Below, in pieces: positions 24,673 to 36,600 of a DNA stretch of 64,000 nt. Source of the stretch: Brevundimonas sp. G8 (GTDB taxonomy: Bacteria; Pseudomonadota; Alphaproteobacteria; Caulobacterales; Caulobacteraceae); assembly GCF_902506205.1 (NCBI RefSeq), contig NZ_LR732816.1, forward strand, positions 345,104 through 409,103, in the 5' to 3' direction. A program made the translations under genes and the position numbers. Under the pieces are notes generated by a model that saw nothing but the letters and a program-made list of their open reading frames with translations, did not search any database and was not told where the DNA came from. How positions within the stretch are numbered: the stretch's first letter is position 1; every line of letters starts with the position of its first letter.

Positions 24673-27600
24673 TCAGCCCTCGCCGAAACCGAGGAAACGG
24701 CTGGTGATGATCGCGGGCAGGTCTCGGACGATCGGACGAGCGCGTTCAGCCAGGCGGCTAGCCTCGGCTGCGACCGAACTGGTGGCGCTTGAGGCCGCCG
24801 TCAGCGCGCTGGTGTTGACCGCAGCGACCACGGGAATGCCGACTGCGCTGCCCTTGACCTCGATATTGGCCGCATTGAGCACCTGCAACGCCGCAAGATT
24901 GACGTCGCCCGATACCCGGATGCCGGCCTCGCCCGCATCGATCGTGCCCAAGGGTGCGATGAGGTCGATGTCGCCCGCCGGAATCTCCGGGATGGGCGCG
25001 AGGGTGGCTATGCCGGCCCCGGTGTTCTGTGTCGGGGGCGACAGGGTGACGTTGCCGTAGTTGTCATAGATGCGGCGGGGCGGCTGATAGACGGCGGTCG
25101 ATGTCGAACCGCGCCCGGCGTTGATATCTCCCGTCGCGGACCACATGAACAGGTCGCCGCCGAATGTCGTGAAGACCCGGCTCTGTCCCAGCAACACCGA
25201 TCCCTGAGCATAGACGTCGATATCGCCCGAACCCATGGACAGCACGCCCGCCGTGGACGGCGGCGCCAACCCGCCGACGCCGACGATGGCCTGACCGCCT
25301 GCCACCAGCACTTCGATATTGCCGCCGAACAGGGTGCGAATGGCCGAGCCGCCCACCATGGTCAGGTCGCCGGCGTAGGAAATGTCTCGCCCCTGTTCGT
25401 CCTTCTCGGGGAACAGGACCGAGATGGCTTTGCGGCCGCGCAGGTAGGAGGCGAAGCGGCTGCTGTCGGGATTGTTGTATTCACGGCCGCCCGCCTTCAG
25501 CTCGTCGAAATAGACCAGCCGGGCGAAGACGGCGCGCTGGTTGTCGTCCAGCTTGCCGAAATAGGTCAGTGCGTCCTTGGTGTCGGCGGCCTTGTAGCCA
25601 AAGCGGTCCGACAACCATTTCGTCAGTTCAGCCTCGTAGGTCTTGACGACCTTGCCCGGCTGATCAGCCAAGGGACGCCCGACCTCGGCGAGATTGGCCG
25701 GGTTCAGGTACAGATCGACGAAGGCGTCGTAGTTTGGACCGCCCGCCCCCACGCCAGTCATGACGCTGATGCCTGCACCGCCGTTGCGGGTGGATGGCGA
25801 CAGGTCGAACAGAGGCCCGACCGAGGTGAACCGTCCCTTGTCCGACTGATAGATGTTGCGTCCTGCTTCGACGACCAGATTGCCTGGACCGGCGACGGTC
25901 ATGTTGCCGTAGATGATGTCGCGGCCGGCCGAGACCAGGGTGATGTCGGACGGGTCGTTGTGCACCACGACACCGCCCGCGCCGTAAGCACCGGGGATCG
26001 AGATGATGGATCGACAGTCGGCAGGGCCTCCGATCGCACAGCCGACGGCTGGAGCCGTCCCCAGATTGACGATGTCGCGTGAGGCGCGGATCTTCGCAGA
26101 ACCCGAGTTCACATACCGCGTGCTTTGATCCACATAGCTCAGGAAACCGAAGCTGAGGTTGTTGATGTCTCCGCCTGCCGCATAGAACAGTGCGGGTGGC
26201 TGAGCGCCTTGGAGCAGCTTTCCAGTGGCGGTATCGTCTTGGAAGCTGAGCATCGAACCAATGGTTCCGGAGACATTGTTTCCGCTGTAGGGCAGCGGCG
26301 TGTTGACACTCACGTCGGGCGTCATCGCGAACGTCGTCAGCCAGGTGGGTCGGAACGGGTTGGGCACCAGGTCCAAGGCGTCGGACATACCCGACAGGGC
26401 GATCGGCAAGCCGGCCGCATACGGCCCCGCGTTGTCTGACGTTATATAGCCGCCGCCCCGGATAGATCCGGAGGCCAGAAACTCGACCTGGCCCTCAGGC
26501 GACGGCGCCAGTTCCAGCGGTCTGAGACTGCAGGTGTAATCATCGCAACGCCCCCCATCCCAGAAGATGTCGCCGCCAGCCGCCGTGACCTTCAGGATCG
26601 GAGGATACCAATAGCGACCGTCGCGCGGCGCGGCGTTGCCCCCGGCCAGGGTCAGCGGCGTGATGTCGCCGCCGGCGCTGAATAGGCTGACGCTGGTGTC
26701 ATCGCGCCACAGCGAGAAGCTGGACTGCATCATCAGGCCGTCGGGCCGCAAGAACTGTCCCATGTCGTCGAGATAGCCCAGGCTGGCGCCGGCGGCGGAC
26801 AGGGCCGTGGAGCCCGGATCGCCCACTCCGGCCAGGATCAGATCGCCCCGCGCATCCAACCGCGCATCGCCGTCGCCAACCACCAGGGTGATCCCGCCGT
26901 ACGAGGTCTGGAAGGCCGGGTTGAGCAGGTCTTGCTTGCGCGGATCGGTGATGTCCCGGGTCGTGGTGTAAAGCGCATGGCCGACGCCGCCAGCCACCAG
27001 GTTGATGTCGCCGCGCAGGTTCACGATCGAGCCGCTGAGATCGGGGCCCGTCAAACCCGCGCCGCCGTTCAGTTCACCGCCGATCAGAATGGTGATGTCG
27101 CCGCCGCCGGTCTGAACCAGCGTCCCGTCCGTGACCACGCCCGAGGTGCGGATGACAGAGGTGACCCGACCCGTGCCGCCGACGGCGAAGTTCAACCCCG
27201 TACTGGCGACCGCAGCCCGGTTGCTGTCGACGAAGTCTGAGCTATCGCGCGACCAGTCGCGGACGATCCCGGCGTCGCCACCGGCCCGCACGGTCAGATT
27301 GCCGCCACCCAGGGCGCCGATGCCCATGAAACCTTCCAGCATCGGAGCGTTGTAGTTGCCGAAGGTCGAAGTGTTGGAGCTGTTGTTCGGCACATAGCCG
27401 CCGAAGTTGATCCACCAGGCGGTGGGGACATCCTCGCCCATCTCGGGCGTGCGGCCGTCGCTCAACCCATAGCCGCCTTGGCGCCACAGCCAGTTTCCGA
27501 CGCTGCCGCTGCCCACGCGCAGACTGGTCAAGTTGCGGCCGGTCGCATAGCCGATCATCCGGTCCTGGACCGACAGCAGCACATCGCCGCCGCTTTCGGG

Positions 27601-30600
27601 ATACCAGGCCTGATAGTCCTGGATCGAGGCGGCATAACCGTCGAAGTTCTCGCCGATCCACGGATTGGCCAGGGCTGCGGATCCGGCCAAGGTGGCGCGC
27701 GGCTGGTTATAGACGTTGTAGCCATCCAGCGTCGTGCCGCCGATCTCGGCCGAAGGCATGCCGGCTGTGTAAACGCCGTACAGCGACAACTGCTCGTAGG
27801 AGCCGCCCGCCAGCAGATCCAGTGAACCGATGCCCGTTCGGATGACGCTGAAGTTCTGCATCCGCTTCAGCGCCGCCACCCATGCAGAGGTCAGACTGGA
27901 TGTTTCGGCCACCTCGGGATTGGAGAAGTGACGGTCGGACAGTGTCAGATCACCTGTCTGACGAGCGTCTGCCAGTTCGCTGGCGGCGCGCAGCGCGCGA
28001 CCGTCGGCCGAACCGAGATCGGCGCCGGCGACAAACCGCATGGACCACGACTGTGACCCTCGCTCAAGCATGGGCGCCACGGCCCATATCCGTCCTTGAG
28101 TTCCATCCGCCTGGATCGGCCGAGTGTTCTCCTTGATGCCGCCCAGCGGCTGCAGATTGACGCCGATGGGAATGAGGGCGCCGGCAGGCGCGACGGCGTT
28201 CTCGTTCAGGAAGACGTTGGCGGTATTGAACAGATTGAAAGGCGTGCCGGCCGGAACGACCGTCGCGCGGATCGACAGGTTCCCAGCCGTACCGGCGCTT
28301 TGCCGCGGCAGGGTTGTGCCCGCGCCGAACCAGACGCCCGAAGCCAGAGAGCTGGTCACTCTCTGACCCGCCTGCCAGGTCGGCGCCGCGCCGGCGAGGA
28401 AGGCCGCTTTCGTGGCCCAGATCGGCGCGGTGGCAACCCAGCCGCCCGTGGGGCTCGACATGCTGGAGTTGGATTCGAACCCGAACGGAATGACGCCGCT
28501 GTCACGACGCAGGGCCGTGCCTTGGCGGACGGTCACGGCGAACGACAGCACAGCGGTCGAGTTGGCCCCGCCGGGAATGGTGCTGGCGGTTGCGAGCGTG
28601 GGATGCCCGACTAGCGTGTATGGCGACGTCAGAACGGTCGGCGCCTGCACCACTCCGAACGGCCCGTCGATCTGGATCGTGCTCTCGCGCGGCAGGACAT
28701 CGCCCGCCTGCAGTTGAACCGAAGTGGACAGGGTCAATGACGACGGCAACGGCTGGCCCTTGGGCCATGTCGTCGGCTTCAGCGCGACCTGCATCGGGAA
28801 CACTGCTCCGGCGTCAACCTGGGCGTCTGCCGGCAGAACCGTGCCGGAAAGAATGATCGATCCCTTGGCGATGACGCTGCCGTCCGGCAGGCGGATCGTC
28901 GATGTCGCCACCCAATCCTGCGTCAGGGTGTAGTCCTGCGACAGCTCGACATCGGCGCCGATCACGGTGTTGGGCTTGACCGAGAAGGCCTGGACCGGCG
29001 CCTCGAAGGTCAGGCTGACACCGAGCGGGAACCGCGCTCCGGCCGCCAGCTTGATCGGTGAGGCCAGTTGGTGATCCGCGAACCATTCGCCGTTGAGGTT
29101 CTGCGTGCCGGGATAGATGACCCAGCCGTTGTCGTCCGGTGTGCGGGCGGGTTCGGCGAAGCCGTCGGTGATGCTGCCGTAGATATCCAGGTCATCGGCC
29201 GCACGGACCAGCAGCACGCCTGCCTCGCCTGAACCATAGGTCGAGGTCATCTGGCTGTCGGCGTTCAGACTGGCATAGCGATAGCCGGCCAGGTTCAGGT
29301 CGCCCGAAACCCGCAGGTCCCCGCCGGCCGTGCTGCGCAGTTCGATGCCGGGACGCAGGTGGAAGGCGTCCGCATAGGTCGCCAATCCGGCAATCCGACC
29401 CCGCATGTCGGCGTTGCCGATCGCCGCATTGATGAAGGCGGTGCTGTCCAGATGGATGTCGTCCATCAACGCTTGGTCGATCACGCCGCCGGCCGGCTCA
29501 TAGGCGCGGAAGGCGTTGACCGACAGACTGTCGGCGCCCTTGATCGTCAACGGTCCGCGCGCGTCGATGGCGATGTCGCCGGCGCCCAGACGGCGGGCGT
29601 TCAGCTCGACCCGGCCGCGCGCGACCTTATCGGCCGCCGACAAATCCATGGTCGCGCCCGAAGCGAGCATCAGCGCGCCCGACACCGAGGTCAGCTCGAC
29701 ATTGGCGCGGTTGGACGCCTCGATCGCCGCGCCATAACCGTCGACCACCAGGGTGTCGCCGCTCGCGTCGAGCACTGCGGTCGAGGCCAGGGTCAGGTCG
29801 TCGCGCGCTGACAGCCGGATCGAACCGGGGCGATAGCCGCTGGCGTTGATCGTTCCGTTGACCGTCAGATCACCGCCGTCCGCCGAGATGGAGACGTGAC
29901 GGGCCACCACCTCGTTGCCGATCGTCAGGTCGCCGGTCTTGATGATGAAGCTGCGCGATTCCGTCACGCCGGCCTGAGTCAGGCGGGTGTTGAGCGCCGC
30001 GAAATCACCGAGCGACCCGGCTCGGATGTCGATGGAGCCATTGCGCAGACTTGGATCGACGGGCTTGCCGTCGCCGCTGCGGGCATGGCCCTCAATGACG
30101 CCGGCCAGCTCGACCGCGCCCTGCAGCGCCGTGACCTTGAGCAAGCCGGCATGGTTATAGTCGGCGCTGATATCGATGGTCGAACCCGCGGCCTGAACCA
30201 CCGAACCGTGGGTGCTTTCCAGCTCGACATCGCCGCCCCAGCCGTATCGTGTTTCGTCGAAGAACACGGTGTCTCGACCTGCCAGGTCCAGGCGCGCGCC
30301 GTTCTGCAGCACGATGTCGCCCTGCGTCGCCGTCATCACCAACTTGCCGCTGGGCAAGGCGATTGTGGTGTCGGCCAGGATATTGGCGGCCGTCAGCCGG
30401 ATTTCGGCGCCCAGCGCGGTTTCCACCTTGCCCGTCGATGCCGCCACGCCGGCCGGACGAACGACGTTGATCGCGTCGCCGGCCTTGTAATGAAGCTTGG
30501 ATCCTGCCTGGCCCGTCAGCAGCGGCGTGGTCAGGTTCAGCACGCCGCCCTGCCCGGCCTGTCCATAGGTCGCCTGGGATTGATAGACGGCCAGTTGGCC

Positions 30601-33600
30601 GCGGTGATTGGCTTCGATCCGGTCCGACGCCGTCAGGTTGACGGTCGAGAAACCCAAAGCCAGGCGATTGAGGTCCAGGTCGGCGCTGATCGCCACCCCG
30701 TCCTGATATCCCAGGACGATACGATCGGCGACGATGTCCAGCGTCCCAAGGCCGTTGCCGGGACCGCCAGCGATCGGCGCGCCCGGAAGCGCGACAATCG
30801 GCTTGGGATCGAACGGCGTGCCGCGGTTGCCGACCAGGCCGTTCCACACCAGGGTTCCGGTCGTGATCCGCGCGACGTCACCGACGTCTCCATGTCCGTA
30901 TAGTGCGGGCGTGTTCAGCACCAGTTGAAGGCTGGACTTGCCGGTCGTTGCGTCGCGGGTGTCCAGGCTGATCGAGCCGTAGAAGTTGACCGACTGGTTG
31001 GCGGTCAGCATCAAGCGCTCAAGCTTAGGCGCACCCGAGGCGGCGTCGCCGCGCATCAGCCGATCCAGAACTGTCTGGTTCAGGGCGATGCCCGCCGGTA
31101 GGACGCCTTGCGCGGCGGCGTCGGCCAGAGCCTGCGTCGTGCCCAGGTTCACCGAACCCGTCGAGAAGCCCAGATAACGCGCGCCATAGTTGACGTTCTC
31201 GCCCAGGCGAACCGCACCGGGGCTGACGAAGCTGAGTGTGCCGTCGGTGAAGATGGAGGCGCCATCCTGAACGGTGATCGCCCCCGAGCCCGAGCTTGCG
31301 GCGGTCGAGCTATATTCCAGCAGACCGTTCGACACCGACAGCAGGTTGATATTGTTTGCCCTGAGCGTGAAGCCCATCGTCGAGGCGAAGGCCGGATCGC
31401 CCTTGCCCAGGGTCGTGATCCGCGCGCCGTCCTCGACCAGGATGTTCGAGTCTTCCTTAGCGATCAAAAGCACCTGCGGCGCGATCAGCTCGGCGCCGCC
31501 ACGCACCGTCACGCCGGCGAAGCCGAGATTGAAGGGGGTCGCGTTGATCGTCCCGCCGCCGGCCCGGACGACGATCTCGTCGGACTGTATGCCGAGCGAA
31601 CGCTGGGCGACTCCGCCCAAGGTCATCACCTTGGCTCCGACCGCATTCAGGTCCGCCGCATACAGCGACAGGGCGCCCGGCGTGGCGACGCCGTTCGCGC
31701 CCAGGATTTCCAGCGTGAGGTCGTCCATCCCGTAATAGGCGCCGCCGACCACCGCCAGGGAGCCTCCGACGCCGCCCTTGGCCGCATCGAACAGGCCCTT
31801 GCCCTTGAACGAGAAGACCGGACGGTCGCTGTCGGCGCTTGGCGGCGCCAAGGCCAGAATGAAGGCCTTGCCGTCCTGCGGCATCAACGGCAGCGGATTG
31901 TCGAACTGAACCTTGGCCGGCGCGGCGGCCAGGAAGTCGCCGTAGCTGGTCTCGTTGTATTGGGAATAGGTCCGCACCGTTTTCGACGAAGTCAGGATGG
32001 CCTCGACCGGCAGACCGTTGCGCGTGGTCGTATTGGCGATGGCGGTTCCCACGCCAAGGTGGACCGAACCATCAGCGAGTAGGTTCAAGCCGCCGGAGCC
32101 GGCGCGCATCGTCCCGCCCAGCTCGACGCGGAAGGCGCCGTCCATCAACGCATATTCGGCCGGCAACAGCATATATGTCCCGGCCGCCAGGCCCGGAACA
32201 CCCTCCGGAATGACGACCTGCTGGCCCACGCCCGGCTGGGCATGGCCTGTCAGCGCGGTCGGCGCCGACGACCCGGCATAGCCCGGCACGATCGCATAGA
32301 CCTTGTTGTCGGCGTGGCTCAGACCCTGGAAGGCAGGGCTGACATTGGCCAGAGCCGTGGTCAGGATATCGACAGAGCCGCCCCGCCCATTGATGAAGGC
32401 GCCGCCGGCTGGAAGACCGCCGCCCGACAGGTCCAGCACCGAACCTTCGTCCGCACGCAGCGAACCCAGAACGGTGACGCCCTGCGTCTCAAGGGTCGTG
32501 GTCTGCGAGGTTGCGTTGAGCAGCCAGGTCAGGCCATCGGTCGTGCCGCCGAACGGCACCACCAGGTCGCGGGCGCTGACCGAGGTCAGACTGCCGTTCA
32601 GAAGATTGACCTGCGATGTCGTGAGCGACACCTGCTCCCAATAGGTCTGCCCAGGCTGCAGGGCTTCGGGCCCCGGCTTGTACTGGTCGCCGCCGACGCC
32701 CAGCCGGATCGAGCCGAGAGGCGCGCGCAATACGCCGCCTTGATTAATGATGTCAGCGCCGACGATCAGCGAGCCATAGATCGACAGGGGGGCGTTCGGC
32801 GTTGCGCCATCCAGCTTGTGGAAGCTGACTGTGCCGCCTTCCATGAGGGTGTTGTAGATGACGGTGTTGCCGGGAATGCGGTACGAGAACCGGCCCGCGT
32901 AAATACCAGCGACCGCATTGGTCACCGGATAGATCTGGGCCGCAGTGAGCGAGATGTTGCTCATCGCGTTGACGTCGCCGCCCAGAAGACGAATGTCGCC
33001 GCGGCTGACGATGTTGATCTGTTCCGGCGCGGCGTACTCGTACTCTCGCTCCAGCCCGCCGGTCAGGCCGATCGAGCCGTTGACGCCGAATTGGGCGCTG
33101 GCCATGTCCACCAGCCCGCCCGTGATCGTCAGCGTGCCATTGCCGATCTCGGGCTTGCGCGGAAGCGCCGTCGCGCCGAGCTGACCCTTCACCAGCTGGT
33201 TGCCCAACATACCGCCGCCGCCCGCGAACTTCACATAGGCGGCGCTCAGTCTGGCGTCAGCGTCGAGGTCCAGGTTGGCCAGGGTTCCGGTCAGGATCAG
33301 GTCGCGACCGAGGTTCAGGTCGACCGCGCCGTTCAACAGGATGACGTCGTTCGTGCTCAGGCTCAGGCTGTCGAAGCCCCCCGCCTTGACCTGATCGACG
33401 CCCAGCCGCGCCTGGCCCACGAAGTTGTCCACGCCCTCGTTGCTGAGTTCCGCCTCGGCGATCGTCTGACCCGGCGTCCAGCATCCAGTGATGCAGTCGC
33501 CGAACCGGATGTCGGCGCGCAGGTCGGACGTGTGCGTCTCGTCCACATAGATGGAGCGAAGCTGACGCATGAAGTCAGGCAGGTCCTGGGGCCCGTTCCT

Positions 33601-36600
33601 GTTCACCAGAAGCGGCGTCGTCAGCATCACCGACAACAAACCGCCCGACGCGCCCTGGCCACCTGCCTGGGCGCGCATCGCGCCATCCAGGAAGATCCCG
33701 TACTGCGAGCGGAAGGCGATCAAACCGCCATCCGTCGCCAGGCTCAGGGTATTGGTCGTCGTCGGCACGGTGGACGACAGGTAGTCGATATCCGCCGTCG
33801 CGCCCGAGGCGTCCAGCAGCGCGCCCGGCCGCACCACGACATAGGCGGCCGTCTCGCCGCCCACCGTGATGGCGCCGCCCTTGGAGACATCGGCGTAGCG
33901 CAGGCCGCGCGCGTCCGTCGCCGTATGGGCCCGGCCCGATACGTCGATGACGCTGTTCTCACCCAGCCACACGGCGCGCGAGGCGTCGTAGAAGATGACC
34001 GGGTCGGGGTAGTCACGATTGATGTTCTCTCGGGGCCCAGCCACCAGACTGACCGAGCCGCCGTGGGCTTCGATCCGACCCTCCAGTTGGATGTTGTCGG
34101 CCGACGTAATCTTGACCGCTTGACCGTCATCGACGCGGATGACCGCGGTCTTGTCGATCACCACGCTGCCGCTGTTGATGGGGTCGGGTATCGGCGCTCC
34201 GCCATAAGGATTTGTCCTGTTGCGGTCGCCCACGGCGTTGGCGGTCAGGTTCAGGCTGACGCCCTGGCGCTGAATGAAGCGCCCATTGACGGCGTCCTCA
34301 CGGAACATCTCCGGCAGCCACAGCTCCATGGCGTCCTCGGGAGATGCGCCACTGGCCATATTCGCGCTTGCGGCTGTGTAGCGGCGCACCGGAGCCTTGA
34401 CGTCCACCACACCGTTCACCAGCAGGTCGCCACCCGCGCGGATGTCGTAGTTGGAGAATCCCTTCTGGAAGAAGTCGGCGTCCAGATGCAGCGGTTTGGC
34501 GATCTTGGCGTCAACCGGAAGGACAGTTCCGGCCGCCAGCGTCTTTCCAGCCGAAAGGGTCAGGGCCTCGGCCAGGATGGTGCCTTTGGGCAAGGTTGTG
34601 GTGATCGGGGCGATATCGAACCCGTTCGGGAAGATATCGACCGGCGCGATGTCACCCTTCAGGAAGGTGCCGAAGCCGAAGGTGATCAGCGTACCGGCCG
34701 GCAAAACCTCGCCTTCGTAGTGATCAAGATAGTTTTCGTCGTAAAAGACGAACCCCACGGGGATCTCGAAATCGGCGTTCAGGGTCATCTCCCCGATATC
34801 CACCGGCACATCGGCGGGGAACGGCTGACCCGGCTCGACCCGGTTGATGGTGGAGCTGTAGTCGACCGGCAGCATGGAACCTGCCGGCAGGATCAGGTCC
34901 TCGGTGATCTGCAGGTCGATCGGCAGGGGCTGGCCGGCGGCCAACACGGCGCCGCCGCCGAGCAAGGGATCGCCGATGGTGATCGGACGGCCGGCAGCCG
35001 ACAACGTCAGCCGCCCGCCTCGACCGTCGCCCGAGCCATAGGACTGGATATCACCGCCCAACACCATTTCGTTGGCGTTGGGGCGGTTCAGGAAGCCGAC
35101 CCCAAGGCCGACATCGCCGCCGTTCGCGCCTGTAAACCCACCATCCTCGCCGATCGCACCGCCCGCCGAGGCGTCTATCAGGCTGCCCTTGCCCAGGCTC
35201 AGATTACCTTGTCGGCTTTCCAGCATGACGGCGCCGCCATCCAGATGCGCCATGTCCGCCCGGTCGCCGCCCGTCGTCAGATTGACCCATAGGCCGCGGG
35301 TGTCCAGACGTACGCCATCACCGACGCTGAGGTCCGTCACCGTCGCGCAACCGCTCGTGCAGGGTTGGACCGCCGCCAGCGAGATCGAACCGCTGCGAGC
35401 GGTGATGTCGGCGTCGACCGCGATCTCGGTAGCCGTGAACGCCAGTTGCCCGCCATTGGCCAGCGTCAGGTCGTTTTCGACCGCGATCTTGCCACCGACG
35501 ATCCGCAATGCGCCGAGGCCTGCCTCATTCAACGTGTCAGCCGACACGAGGACGTGGTTCAGCTTGACGCCATCCGCCACTGTCGCCTCGTCGCCGATCA
35601 CCACCGTGTTTTCGAACGGCAGAATGGTCTGGGTCGCGGGGGCGTAGTTCTGAGCCAAGCCGTTGCCGATGTAGAGACCGCCCGCCAGCGGAGAGACGTT
35701 CTGGGGCAGGCCATACCCATCAAGGCGATTGGGCATGGCGTTGGTTATGCCGTCGCCGCTCAAGGTGGGCGACGTCTGCGGACGGGCGTTGGTCTGGCGT
35801 TCACCAACGATGACGTCGGCCATGATCTGGCCCTGCATCAACACGGTGGGTGCAGACAGTGAAATCACGCCTGCGTCGCGCCCGACGGTATAGCCGTCTT
35901 CCCAACGCGCACTGCGACCGCCGCTGAACAGCGGGCGGCCATAGACTTCGGAATAGGCCTCGCCCCAGCGATCATGGTTGCGCACAAAGGCGTCGCCGAT
36001 GGACAGCATCTTAACGCCGGCAGGCGCCTGGCCGATGTCGTACATCCGACCGTCCGACCCCATCATCCGGGTGGACTGCATATAGCCGCCCGCATAGCGC
36101 ATGGATCCGCCCGAGATATCGAGCGTGGCCCCGTCCTTGATGACGATCTCGTTCGAGCGGACATTGATCGTGCCGCCGACCGAGGCCCATTCGCCGATGG
36201 TGTGGGCGGTGTTTCCAAGATGACCGGAAACCTCAAGCAGGCCGCCTGGCGTGTAGTAGCGATCACCGACATGGCCACCGGTGCCGTTGGGCAACAGGAT
36301 CAGATCCCGCGCGTCGATCCAGACGTCGTTGCTGCGGATTCCGTCGCCTTCGCGATTCAGTGCTGAATCACGCATGTCGAACGGACGCACATTGATCTTC
36401 AGGTTGTTGGAAGCCATGTCCATGACCACGTCCTGAACGCCTGAAACGTTCAGTTCGGCCCCGGTGTCGATCGTCGTGCGCGTCAGCGCCACCACCGAAA
36501 TCTGGCCGCCCTGGGCGATGGTCTGGGATCCGCCCTCGAAGACCGCGGCGCCGCCGGTCGTGACCTCGACCCGCGACATGTCCTTGCGATCGGGCTGCAT

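Noticed and set aside
32242..35292. 1016-residue plus-strand frame within the giant exoprotein gene
   Set aside because: Arg/Gln/Asp-rich shadow of the TpsA gene, no start signal or domain.
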